DNA of 11,881 nt from an uncultured Pseudomonas sp. (GTDB taxonomy: Bacteria; Pseudomonadota; Gammaproteobacteria; Pseudomonadales; Pseudomonadaceae), in assembly GCA_946886875.1 (NCBI GenBank), contig CAMPJN010000085.1, forward strand, positions 1-11,881. Direction: 5' to 3'. Position numbers and translations under genes: made by a program. Under the pieces are notes generated by a model. That model had not been told where the DNA came from, did not search any database, and saw only the letters and a list, made by a program, of their open reading frames with translations. Below are positions 1-6,897 of this stretch, piece after piece (position 1 is the first letter of the stretch; each line of letters starts with the position of its first letter).

Positions 1-458
1 TGCGCAACGAGGCGCCGACCATCCCGGTGGTGATCGTTTCCGCCGAGCAGGACAAGCAGGTGGTGCTGCAGGCCATCACCTACGGCGCCGTAGGTTTCAT
101 CACCAAATCCTCGCCGCGCGCGCAGATGACCGATGCCATCCAGCAGATCCTCAACGGCAACGTCTATCTGCCGCCGGACATCATCCGCACCCAGGGCAAC
201 ACCTCGCGGCGCAGCCACCCGGAAAACCCGAGCATCTCCGCCGAACTGCTGCAGGCTCTGACCCGCAAGCAACTGCTGGTGCTGGAACGCATGACCAAGG
301 GCGAATCCAACAAGCAGATCGCCTACAGCCTGGATATCGCCGAAACCACGGTCAAAGCCCACGTCTCGGCGATTCTGCGCAAGCTCAATGTGCATAACCG
401 GGTGCAAGCGATTCTGTCGGCGGGCGATATCGACTTCGCCGCCTATCTGCGCCGCTGA
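1..458 (+). CDS. erbR: LuxR/NarL-type response regulator, C-terminal part (ErbR/AgmR-like), 5' truncated by window edge
   Basis: The frame is open from base 3, so 151 residues are visible and the N-terminal receiver half with the phospho-Asp lies outside the window. Seen: the end of a REC domain (V-I-V-S-A switch strand near visible residues 10-14, conserved Lys in G-F-I-T-K-S at residue 35), a linker, and a GerE/LuxR helix-turn-helix at about residues 85-140 ([20 protein letters not shown] onward, ending in [14 protein letters not shown]). It should be a DNA-binding transcription factor activated by phosphorylation. The sequence closely resembles, from memory, P. aeruginosa ErbR/AgmR (PA1978), which is needed for expression of pqq and ethanol-oxidation genes. 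The nearby nahK-nosP pair and pqqF support this. The next gene, ypeA, starts 41 bp downstream on the same strand and may be cotranscribed. The family call is near certain; the ortholog name is likely but inferred. Confidence 0.85.
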   Translation, partial: RNEAPTIPVVIVSAEQDKQVVLQAITYGAVGFITKSSPRAQMTDAIQQILNGNVYLPPDIIRTQGNTSRRSHPENPSISAELLQALTRKQLLVLERMTKGESNKQIAYSLDIAETTVKAHVSAILRKLNVHNRVQAILSAGDIDFAAYLRR

Positions 459-499
459 GCGGCATGGTAGAACGGCGGTTTTGCAATCGGGAGCCCGCC

Positions 500-919
500 A
501 TGCATATCCGTCCCTTCCAACCGGCCGACGAGGCTGTCGTCATCGATCTGTGGCAGAGCTGCGAGCTGACCCGGCCATGGAACGACCCGCACCAGGACAT
601 TCAGCGCAAACTCAGCGTGCAGCCCGAGCTGTTTCTGCTCGGCGAGATCGACGGCAAGGTGGTGGCCTCGGTGATGGCCGGCTTCGACGGCCACCGCGGC
701 TGGGTCAACTACCTGGCGGTATGTCCCACGCAGCGCCGCCGCGGCCTGGGCCGGCAGCTGATAGAAGAAGTAGAACGCCGCCTCACCGCCCTCGGCTGCC
801 CCAAACTGAATCTGCAGGTGCGTAGCGATAACCAAGCCGTACTGACCTTCTACCGCAACCTCGGATACCAGGTGGATGAGGTGGTCAGCCTGGGCAAGCG
901 GTTGATTGCCGATGTTTGA
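500..919 (+). CDS. ypeA: GNAT family N-acetyltransferase, YpeA-like
   Basis: A 139-residue cytoplasmic protein, essentially the length of E. coli YpeA (about 141). It is a single GNAT fold that transfers an acetyl group from acetyl-CoA to an amine; the substrate is unknown. Seen: the N-terminal block with R-P-W-N-D-P (residues 25-30), the G-F-D-G-H-R-G segment (61-67), the acetyl-CoA pyrophosphate loop Q-R-R-R-G-L-G-R (78-85), and the C-terminal N-Q-A-V-L-T-F-Y-R-N-L-G-Y motif (111-123) whose Tyr118 is the usual general acid. It ends in the S-L-G-K-R-L-I-x-D signature shared with YpeA. I chose the ATG at 500 because a GGGAG ribosome binding site lies 6 bp upstream and the protein then begins like its relatives; an upstream in-frame start at 464 lacks this support. 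It lies 41 bp after the response regulator on the same strand, so an operon is possible. No functional link to alcohol oxidation is evident. Confidence 0.9.
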   Translation: MHIRPFQPADEAVVIDLWQSCELTRPWNDPHQDIQRKLSVQPELFLLGEIDGKVVASVMAGFDGHRGWVNYLAVCPTQRRRGLGRQLIEEVERRLTALGCPKLNLQVRSDNQAVLTFYRNLGYQVDEVVSLGKRLIADV

Positions 920-1010
920 GGCGGGGTGAAGAAAGCTGATCCCGATAGCGAACTGTTCAAGTCATAGACGCGTCGAATTGCGTATTCATTCATCCCCGCA
1001 AAAGAAAACC

Positions 1011-1292
1011 ATGTTCAATTATTTAAAGATCTTTAGCTGGTTTCTCTTCACCTTCGGCATCGTTGGCCTCGGCGCCATAGCATTTTTTGACGTTGATCCC
1101 GGGATTGGCAGCAGAGCCCAAGCACTCGGATTGATGACCTTGCAGATAGCTATCTCGTCTGTGCTGTTAACAGGCTTCAAGCTCTATAACGCCGGCAAAA
1201 TCGGCCGAAACTCGCTTTTATACGGCGGCTGGGGATTGATACTGCTGCTGATCGTGGCCGGTCAGGTCTGGATCAATATCGATATTGCATAG
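1011..1292 (+). CDS. Small hypothetical membrane protein with three predicted transmembrane helices
   Basis: A 93-residue hydrophobic protein I do not recognise. Three hydrophobic stretches are visible: about 6-26 (F-S-W-F-L-F-T-F-G-I-V-G-L-G), 37-56 and 70-90, the last ending W-I-N-I-D-I-A. The loop at 57-69 is basic (K57, K63, R66). It is probably an inner-membrane protein. The ATG at 1011 was chosen over an in-frame TTG at 978, which would only add a polar 11-residue stretch. Neither start has a strong Shine-Dalgarno sequence; a purine-rich AAAAGAAAA run lies just before the ATG. The first 40 codons are clearly richer in A and T (ATT, TTA, AAA, TTT codons) than the flanking genes, which suggests later acquisition, weak selection on codon use, or low expression. 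It sits 91 bp after ypeA and runs convergently with nahK, whose stop is 48 bp away. Confidence 0.7.
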   Translation: MFNYLKIFSWFLFTFGIVGLGAIAFFDVDPGIGSRAQALGLMTLQIAISSVLLTGFKLYNAGKIGRNSLLYGGWGLILLLIVAGQVWINIDIA

Positions 1293-1340
1293 CATGCAGC
1301 GGCAGGCCCGTAGGGTGGTCGCAACCGAGCAACGCAATTC

Positions 1341-3980
1341 TCAACCCGCCCCTCGCTCCAACAAATGACTCATCGCCGTCTTCAGTTTCATCGGCCGTAC
1401 CGGTTTGTGCATCAGGGTATGGCCGAGTTCGCGCATCTGTTGCTTGAGTTCGTTGCTGTAGTTGGCGGTAATCATCAGCGCCGGCAGTGGTGTGCTGCGG
1501 CGGGCGTTGATCAGGGCGACGGCGTCGACGCCGTTGTGGCCGTCGTCGAGGTGGTAGTCGGCGATCAGCAGGTCGGCGTCGGCGTGGTAGTTGTCGACCT
1601 GGCGCGCCAGGTCTTCCTCCGACAGTGCTGTGACCACCTGGCAGCCCCAGGCCTCGAGCAAGGTGCGCATGCCGGCGCAGATCGCCGCGTCGTTATCCAG
1701 CACCCAGATGCGCGAGCCGCTAAGGCGTTCGAGCAATAAGTCGGGCGTGTCCTGCACCACCCGCGGGCGCGGGGCGCGGGTGGTCAGCGGTACTTCGATG
1801 GCGAACATCGAGCCCTTGCCCAACTGCGAGCTGACGCGAATGCGGTGGCCGAGCATGCGCGCGATCTTGTCGACGATCGCCAGCCCCAGGCCGAGGCCGC
1901 GGTCCTGCTTGCGGTGGGTGACGTCGCCGCGTTTGAACTCCTGAAATATCTCGCCGAGTTTGTCCTCGGCGATGCCGATGCCGCTGTCCCACACCTCGAT
2001 CGACAGGCTCTGCCGGCGCCTGCGGCAACCGAGCAGGATGCGCCCGCTGGTGGTGTAGCGAATCGCGTTGCTGAGCAGGTTGCGCAGAATCCGTGCGAGT
2101 AGCTGGATATCGCTGCGCACCAGCGCCGAGCTGGGGATGAAGTCCAGGCGCAGGCCTTCGCTGCCGGCGATCTGGTGGTATTCGGCGGCGAGGTTTTCCA
2201 GCAGTTCGCTGACCGCGAAGGGCGCGATGTCCGGCTTGATCAGCCCGGCGTCGAGCTTGGAGATATCCACCAGGGTGCCGAGCAGGCTTTCCACATCCTC
2301 CAGGGAATTACTGACGTTGCGCACCAGGCCGGCGCTGCCCGCCAGCTCGCCTTTCTCCAGCAGCGCGCTGGTGAACAGACGTGCGGCGTTCAGCGGTTGC
2401 AGCAGGTCGTGGCTGACCGCGGCGAGGAACTTGGTTTTCGACAGATTGGCCTGTTCGGCCTCGCCCTTGGCTTCGCGCAGGCGCGCTTCCATCTGGGTGC
2501 GCTCGTCGATTTCGCGGCGCAGTTGCTGGTTGACCGTGGTCAGCTCGGCGGTGCGTTCGCGCACCCGTTGTTCCAGATGTTGGTAGGCCTGATGCAGCGC
2601 CTCGGCGGTGCGCCGGCGCTCGGTGATATCGCGGATCAACACGAAGATCCCGACCACCTCGCCGCTGGCCTGCCGATTCGGCACGTAGGAGCGCAGCATG
2701 TAGCGCTCCTGGCCGCTATGGTTGGTTTCGGCGACGTCGAAGGTCACGCTCTCGCCGGACAATGCTCGCTCGATATAGGGCTCCAGACGCCGGCAATGCT
2801 CTTCGTTGTGCACTTCGCGCAGGCTCTGGCCGAGCATCGCGCCGCGCGGCCAGCAGTACCATTCCTCGTAGACCTTGTTGGTGAATTCGTAGACCAGATC
2901 GGCATTCAGATAGGCGATCAGCGCCGGCACATGGTCGGTGATCAGGCGAATCCAGCGTTCGCTTTCGCTCAGCGCCTCGGCGTGCCGGTAGCGTTCGGTG
3001 ATGTCGGTGAAGGTGTTGACGAAACCGCCGGTGGGCAACGCATGGGTGCGCACTTCGAGCATGCGCCCGTCGAACAGACGCAGCTCCAGTTCCTCGATCG
3101 GCTTGCCATTGGCGCCGCGGCTGGCTGGGGTCAGCAGCGCCAGTTCGCTGTCGGCCATCACCTCGGCGAACGGCCGGTGCGCGTTGATCGGCGCCAGGCC
3201 GCAGAGGTCGAGAAAGCGGTGGTTCCACAGCTCCAGGGTGCCTTCGGCGTTGACCATGGCCATGCCCTGGGACAGGTTGTCGACGGCGCGTTGCAGCAGC
3301 CGCGACTTCTGCGCCAGGGCCTGCTCGCGGCGTTGGGTTTCGTTGAGTTTGACCTCGGTGATATCGGTGTAGAGGATCACCAGGCCACCCTCGCGGGTCG
3401 GCCGTTCGCTGACCTGCACCCAGCGCCCGTCGCGCAGGCGATAGAGCATATGCCCGCTTTCCTTACCGCGCTGCTCCTCGACCACCAAGCCGGTGCTGAT
3501 GCTCAGGCGCTTGATTTCCGCCAATCGGGTGCCGGCGCTGATCCGTGCGCGGCTATGGGCCCAGAACGACTTGAAGCGACTGTTGAACAGGACGATGCGC
3601 TGTTCGCGGTCGAACAGCACGAAGCCGTCGGAAATGCTCTCGATGGCGTCGATCAGATGCTGGTGCGCGGTTTCCGCGCGCAAGCGCGCGTCGCTGAGCA
3701 GCTGGTTGCTGGATTTCAACTCAGCCATCGCCTGGTTCAGCGCGTCGGTGCGTTCGCGCACCTGTTCGGCGAGCACCACCGAATGCTGGAACGCGGCATA
3801 GGCGTCGTCGCCGCGCGAATGCACCGACTCGACCCGTTCGATCAGCGCGGCGTTGATCCGCTTGAGCTTGTGGTTTTCCTTTTCCAGCGCCTGGCAGCGG
3901 GTTTGCAGCTCGACGACATCAGCCTCGACCGGGGCGGCCAATGGCGACTCCAGTGAAGGTCTGGTTGATGTGCATACCAT
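1341..3980 (-). CDS. nahK: Hybrid sensor histidine kinase with three PAS domains and a C-terminal receiver (NahK/ErcS'-like)
   Basis: An 879-residue soluble kinase with no transmembrane segments. Order seen: N-terminal coiled coil (about 21-50), PAS domains at about 105-210, 226-329 and 340-455 (each ending in a D-I-T-E PAC motif), coiled coil (455-515), HisKA with phospho-acceptor His524 in S-H-D-L-L-Q-P-L, HATPase with N-box (Asn634/Asn638), G1 D-S-G-I-G-I (665-670) and G2 R-G-L-G-L-G-L (694-700). A receiver domain follows with acidic pair D762/D764, phospho-acceptor Asp808 and Lys859. No HPt domain is present, so a separate phosphotransfer protein is needed; HptB is the known partner in P. 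aeruginosa. There NahK is inhibited by NO-bound NosP and affects biofilm behaviour, and as ErcS' it was linked to ethanol oxidation. The ATG at 3980 has a GGAGAG site 7 bp upstream, inside nosP. A TTG at 3941 with GGAG 6 bp upstream is an alternative start that would begin closer to the conserved sequence. Confidence 0.9.
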   Translation of the reverse strand: MVCTSTRPSLESPLAAPVEADVVELQTRCQALEKENHKLKRINAALIERVESVHSRGDDAYAAFQHSVVLAEQVRERTDALNQAMAELKSSNQLLSDARLRAETAHQHLIDAIESISDGFVLFDREQRIVLFNSRFKSFWAHSRARISAGTRLAEIKRLSISTGLVVEEQRGKESGHMLYRLRDGRWVQVSERPTREGGLVILYTDITEVKLNETQRREQALAQKSRLLQRAVDNLSQGMAMVNAEGTLELWNHRFLDLCGLAPINAHRPFAEVMADSELALLTPASRGANGKPIEELELRLFDGRMLEVRTHALPTGGFVNTFTDITERYRHAEALSESERWIRLITDHVPALIAYLNADLVYEFTNKVYEEWYCWPRGAMLGQSLREVHNEEHCRRLEPYIERALSGESVTFDVAETNHSGQERYMLRSYVPNRQASGEVVGIFVLIRDITERRRTAEALHQAYQHLEQRVRERTAELTTVNQQLRREIDERTQMEARLREAKGEAEQANLSKTKFLAAVSHDLLQPLNAARLFTSALLEKGELAGSAGLVRNVSNSLEDVESLLGTLVDISKLDAGLIKPDIAPFAVSELLENLAAEYHQIAGSEGLRLDFIPSSALVRSDIQLLARILRNLLSNAIRYTTSGRILLGCRRRRQSLSIEVWDSGIGIAEDKLGEIFQEFKRGDVTHRKQDRGLGLGLAIVDKIARMLGHRIRVSSQLGKGSMFAIEVPLTTRAPRPRVVQDTPDLLLERLSGSRIWVLDNDAAICAGMRTLLEAWGCQVVTALSEEDLARQVDNYHADADLLIADYHLDDGHNGVDAVALINARRSTPLPALMITANYSNELKQQMRELGHTLMHKPVRPMKLKTAMSHLLERGAG

Positions 3981-5073
3981 TGAACTGCTCTCCGTAGGTA
4001 TTGAACCCTATGACTGGCTGGTTGCGCAGAAACGCCGAGACCGGCTCGACGCCGCCCTGGTCTTCGACTTCCAGGCGGCGCAGAAAACAATCGCAGCCGA
4101 TGGTCAGCAGCAAAGGGCCGAGGCGCTCGCGCAGGCCGGCGAACACCTCTTCGAGGTTCGGCAACAGCGGACCCGGACGCATGGCGGTGAGCACGATGCC
4201 GTTCTCCACCGCGCAGTAGAAACTCAGGCTGAGGTCTTCGTTGACCCGCTGGATTGAGCGCACGTAGTACTGCTCGCTAATGCGTACGGCCAGGGGATGG
4301 GCGGCGAACAGTCGGTGATTCAACGCCTCCAGCGGCACGCCGATCAGCTCGGCGTACTCCTGGGCGGCCGGCGCCGCGTTGAGCTCGTAGACCCGTCGGC
4401 TGGCGCTGTCTGCACGGGTCACCACCAGTTTTTCGGCGCAGGGTTGAATGTGGTGGGTGCTGAACACTTCAAAATCCAGCCAGGTATTGAACAGCACCAC
4501 CACCGCCGCGCCGGTGTGGAACTCGCCGCCGTAGTAAACATGGGTATGGGTCAGGTGGTTGTCGTCGCCGGCCGAGCCGCCGAAATGCGGGATGCTACCC
4601 AAAGCCGCACTGAGCGCGCCGAGCACTACTTCCTCACGGCTGGACAGGCCATCGAGTAGAGTCAGGGCGAAACTGTGGCCCTTGATCGAGGCCAGCTCGT
4701 TGGTGCGGCAATCCTTGACCAGGCGTTCGACCAGTTGCTGGGCGTCGATCAGGCTGAAGCGCTCCATCTCGTCGATCAGGCCGCTGGCGATCGAGAAGCT
4801 GCGGTGATCGAAGCCCACCGCGCTGACGCAGCCGCGGCCGTAGCCGTTCGGGGTGATTTCTCCGGCGCTGGTGCAGCCGATCAGGTTGATCCCGCCGAAG
4901 TACGAATCCAGCGCCTCGCCGAGCCGTTGCAGATCGTAGGCGGCTGAGCAGAAGAACAGCACGAAACCCAGGTGCGGGTGGATCAGCTGCCGCGCCAGTT
5001 CCTGCGCCACCAGCTCGACGTCGGTGGCGCTCGATGTGGCGGTGATCACTCCTTCAGTCTGTTCTCGTTGCAT
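3919..5073 (-). CDS. nosP: FIST-domain protein, NosP-like nitric-oxide/heme sensor
   Basis: A 384-residue cytoplasmic protein with no signal peptide or membrane segment. It has the two-part FIST fold: FIST_N at about 30-220, with G-C-T-S-A-G-E-I at 66-73 and G-G-S-A-G-D-D at 165-171, and FIST_C at about 225-370, with I-G-C-D-C-F at 325-330 and F-N-T-Y-G-E-Q at 357-363. In P. aeruginosa and relatives the FIST protein encoded beside the kinase NahK (PA1975-PA1976) binds heme and NO and lowers kinase autophosphorylation. The same gene pair occurs here with a 62-bp frame overlap, so this function is likely by synteny. I cannot identify the heme-binding residue from sequence. The ATG at 5073 is preceded by a G-rich but non-canonical site (GGGGCGGGG) rather than a clean AGGAGG. 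A terminator-like hairpin lies at 5087-5107, and a 30-codon ORF lies further upstream on the same strand. Confidence 0.88.
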   Translation of the reverse strand: MQREQTEGVITATSSATDVELVAQELARQLIHPHLGFVLFFCSAAYDLQRLGEALDSYFGGINLIGCTSAGEITPNGYGRGCVSAVGFDHRSFSIASGLIDEMERFSLIDAQQLVERLVKDCRTNELASIKGHSFALTLLDGLSSREEVVLGALSAALGSIPHFGGSAGDDNHLTHTHVYYGGEFHTGAAVVVLFNTWLDFEVFSTHHIQPCAEKLVVTRADSASRRVYELNAAPAAQEYAELIGVPLEALNHRLFAAHPLAVRISEQYYVRSIQRVNEDLSLSFYCAVENGIVLTAMRPGPLLPNLEEVFAGLRERLGPLLLTIGCDCFLRRLEVEDQGGVEPVSAFLRNQPVIGFNTYGEQFNGMHINQTFTGVAIGRPGRG

Positions 5074-5086
5074 AACCCCGCCCCGT

Positions 5087-5107
5087 AAAAACCCACCTCT
5101 CGTGGGT
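5087..5107 (-). terminator. Terminator-like hairpin just upstream of nosP (possible attenuator or end of upstream small transcript)
   Basis: Read on the minus strand, ACCCAC (5107-5102), loop GAGAG, then GTGGGT (5096-5091) form a perfect 6-bp stem followed by TTTT (5090-5087). The nosP ATG is only 13 bases further on. The T-run exists only on the minus strand, so the element is directional. It may end the transcript of the 30-codon ORF or act as a leader attenuator for nosP. The short stem makes termination efficiency uncertain. Confidence 0.45.
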
Positions 5108-5183
5108 AGATTCTACGAAGCCCCCCGCCCCAGCCCCATGCCACTTGAGTAGCGCCGGCCTAGTCCCTAAGTAGCAGACCGAC

Positions 5184-5276
5184 TCAAAGGCAGCGCATCA
5201 GGACAATCGGCAAAGCCGCGAACAGCAGCGTCATCGGCGACAGGATCAGCAGTAAATCCAGGCTATGAAGCTCCAT
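5184..5276 (-). CDS. Candidate 30-aa single-pass membrane miniprotein upstream of nosP
   Basis: Too short for usual gene finding. The ATG at 5276 is preceded by GAGGTAAAC, giving a GAGG ribosome binding site with 5 bp spacing. The frame encodes M-E-L-H-S-L-D followed by L-L-L-I-L-S-P-M-T-L-L-F-A-A-L-P-I-V-L-M, then R-C-L and TGA. That is a short acidic N-terminus, about 20 hydrophobic residues able to span the inner membrane, and a basic C-terminal end. I recognise no family; in size and layout it resembles KdpF-type or other regulatory miniproteins, but sequence gives no assignment. It lies on the same strand as nosP and ends 110 bp before its start, with the hairpin at 5087-5107 between them. 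A chance ORF is the main alternative: 30 codons can occur randomly, though the coincidence of a good ribosome site and a clean helix is notable. Confidence 0.45.
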   Translation of the reverse strand: MELHSLDLLLILSPMTLLFAALPIVLMRCL

Positions 5277-5350
5277 GTTTACCTCGCAAAAATTAAGTCG
5301 CGCTATCGCCATCCCGGATCGCGCCCAGGCTTATCCAGGCTCCAAGCGCG

Positions 5351-5385
5351 GCGTAGGTTGGCGCTGAGCCTGCGAAGCCCAACAT
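5351..5385. repeat. Pseudomonas-type short interspersed repeat (GTAGGTTGG...CCCAAC)
   Basis: The segment GTAGGTTGGCGCTGAGCC, followed by TGCGAAGCCCAAC, forms an imperfect inverted repeat (GTTGG/CCAAC arms with GC-rich interior). It has the look of the short intergenic GTAGG(T/G)TGG...repeats scattered through Pseudomonas chromosomes. It lies between the porin terminator and the small ORF, entirely outside genes. Assignment is from pattern memory, and copy number cannot be checked here. Confidence 0.35.
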
Positions 5386-5406
5386 CGGGCTTCCATGCAG
5401 CCAGAC

Positions 5407-5443
5407 AAAAAAATGCCGCTCACCTGAATCAAGTGAACGGCAT
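5407..5443 (-). terminator. Intrinsic terminator of the porin gene
   Basis: On the minus strand ATGCCGTTCAC (5443-5433) pairs with GTGAGCGGCAT (5423-5413), an 11-bp stem with one G-U pair and a 9-base loop. It is followed by a run of T residues to 5407. It begins 21 bp after the porin stop codon. This is a textbook Rho-independent terminator and separates porin transcription from nosP. Confidence 0.9.
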
Positions 5444-5464
5444 CCATTGCCAGCTATCGCATGC

Positions 5465-6643
5465 TTACCAGTTCAGCACGGCACCCACGGCGAAGGTATT
5501 GGTGTCTTCGTTCAGACCGCTGCCGGTCGCCGCGTCGATTTCGAACTGGTTGTACTCGGCCACCAGCTTGAGGTTGTCGTTGATGGTGCGGAAATAGGCG
5601 ATACCGCGGGTTTCGTAGTCGGCGGCAGTGCCCAGACCGTTGCCGTCGTCTTCGGTCTTGCCGTAGGACAGCGCCACGCGGTTCTTGCCGAAGCTGTAGG
5701 AGGTCTGCAGCAGGTAGCCGTCGCTGTCCACTTCACGCAGCGTCGCCTCACCGGCGTTGTTGGTATAGAAGGGATTCATGCCCTCGGCCTGAAAGCCCGA
5801 ACCGGTTACCGAGAAGCCACCCATCTTCGCCTGCACACCGTAGCCGAGGCCTTGGGAGGTCACGGAGTCGACGTTGGAGTCGGTGTTGTCCGAAGTCTGG
5901 TGGGCACCGTTGATCCAGGAGTAGATCTTCGCGCCGGCCACTTCGAACTCATAGGTGATCTCGGTTTCGAAGCGCGGACTCTCCTGATAGGCCTTGCCGT
6001 TGGCGTCGACCTGATTGGAGTCGTAGGGGTCCATGATCCCGGCGGCGACGCGCAAACCGCTCATTTTCGGGCTGCGGTAAGTGATCTGTGCGGTCGGGAA
6101 CGGATAGGGATAACCGCTGCCGATATTGCCGAAGGATACGCCACCGAAATCCACCAGGCCGAGGGTATCGCTGACCTGGCCATAACCGGACAGCAATTCG
6201 TCGAGAAAGATGTTGGAGCGGGCGAACAGGCCGAAATCCTTACCTACCAGCACTTCGCCCCACTCGCTGCCGACGGTGCCGTAGAACTGACGCACGTCGA
6301 TCGCGGTGCTGGTGCCGTTCTGTTCGCTGTCGTTGATCGTGACCCAGAACGAGGAGCGTCCGCCGAGCTTGAGGTCGTCGACCTGCTTGCCGAAATTGAA
6401 GCCGATCCAGTTCGGCAGAAAGCCCATTTTCACCCGCGACTGGCGGCGGTCGTTCAGATCGCCTTCGCGATCGATATCGCTGTTGACGTAGAAGGCGTTG
6501 ATATAGCCATCGGTGGAGAAAGTGGTGTCGTCCTGGTCGTACAGGACGATCTCGGCAGCCGCTTGCTGAGCCGTGGCCAGCGCCGCTGCGGCCGTCAGAG
6601 CCAGGGGCAGGAATCGGATGTTGGCGATCTTGTTGTTGTGCAT
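5465..6643 (-). CDS. Outer-membrane porin (general Gram-negative porin type)
   Basis: A 392-residue precursor. Residues 1-30 form a Sec signal peptide: basic start with K5 and R10, hydrophobic core L-P-L-A-L-T-A-A-A-A-L, and A-A-A before E31 as the likely cleavage site. The mature part is rich in alternating aromatic/polar strands with Gly-Asn-Asp turns and no helices. It ends ...G-A-V-L-N-W, a C-terminal beta strand with a terminal aromatic residue of the kind recognised by the BAM complex. This indicates a 16-strand-type porin barrel admitting small hydrophilic solutes; the substrate is unknown. The ATG at 6643 has GGAG 6 bp upstream. A GATAAT (minus strand, 6698-6693) could be a -10 box, but no good -35 is seen. 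It is followed by its own strong terminator. Lying between nosP-nahK and pqqF, it may serve alcohol or organic-acid uptake, but that is inference from location only. Confidence 0.88.
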   Translation of the reverse strand: MHNNKIANIRFLPLALTAAAALATAQQAAAEIVLYDQDDTTFSTDGYINAFYVNSDIDREGDLNDRRQSRVKMGFLPNWIGFNFGKQVDDLKLGGRSSFWVTINDSEQNGTSTAIDVRQFYGTVGSEWGEVLVGKDFGLFARSNIFLDELLSGYGQVSDTLGLVDFGGVSFGNIGSGYPYPFPTAQITYRSPKMSGLRVAAGIMDPYDSNQVDANGKAYQESPRFETEITYEFEVAGAKIYSWINGAHQTSDNTDSNVDSVTSQGLGYGVQAKMGGFSVTGSGFQAEGMNPFYTNNAGEATLREVDSDGYLLQTSYSFGKNRVALSYGKTEDDGNGLGTAADYETRGIAYFRTINDNLKLVAEYNQFEIDAATGSGLNEDTNTFAVGAVLNW

Positions 6644-6897
6644 AACACTCTCCGCTTGAGGGGACGACCGTCAGTTAGTCGGTTCGGAGGCGATTATCGA
6701 AAAGCCGAGCCCAGGGCCATACGCTGCTATGGCGCCGGTTGCCTGCTGCTTTGGCCGGGCGTGGTGGCGCGGGCAATAAGGCGTAGTACCGGGTGCGCGA
6801 AGGTCGTAATCGGCATGAGCAATGCACAGGCGAGCGCGCCCGCTATCGATACGGACTAGTCAGGGAAAGCAGGGGATAGAACTGAGGCAGCAGCCGA

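Larger units (their letters stand above)
5074..5464. other. Intergenic region between nosP and the porin gene (391 bp)
   Basis: This gap holds four things, listed separately: a hairpin with a T-run next to nosP, a 30-codon hydrophobic ORF, an interspersed repeat and the porin terminator. A TAGAAT (minus strand, 5115-5110) resembles a -10 box, but no -35 is convincing at the right distance. If used, transcription would start inside the hairpin and bypass it. The plus-strand open frame at 5265-5597 is not considered a gene. Confidence 0.6.

Noticed and set aside
2175..3956. A 593-codon open frame on the plus strand opposite nahK
   Set aside because: It is an antisense shadow of a well-conserved kinase. 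Its product is low-complexity (Gln/Gly/Val/Asp-rich) with no domain, as expected in GC-rich DNA with third-position GC bias.
5123..5145. A sigma-54-like TGGCATG motif upstream of nosP (minus strand)
   Set aside because: The -24 half is a fair match, but at the proper distance the -12 half reads TGGGG instead of TTGC(A/T) and lacks the essential GC.
5265..5597. A 110-codon plus-strand frame across the nosP-porin gap
   Set aside because: It runs through a repeat, a terminator hairpin and the antisense of the porin end. Its composition is unlike a protein, with no ribosome site.
5447..6859. A 470-codon open frame on the plus strand opposite the porin
   Set aside because: The porin frame has a signal peptide, ribosome site, terminator and porin-like C-terminus. 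The opposite frame has none of these and reads as repetitive Val/Gly/Ala.
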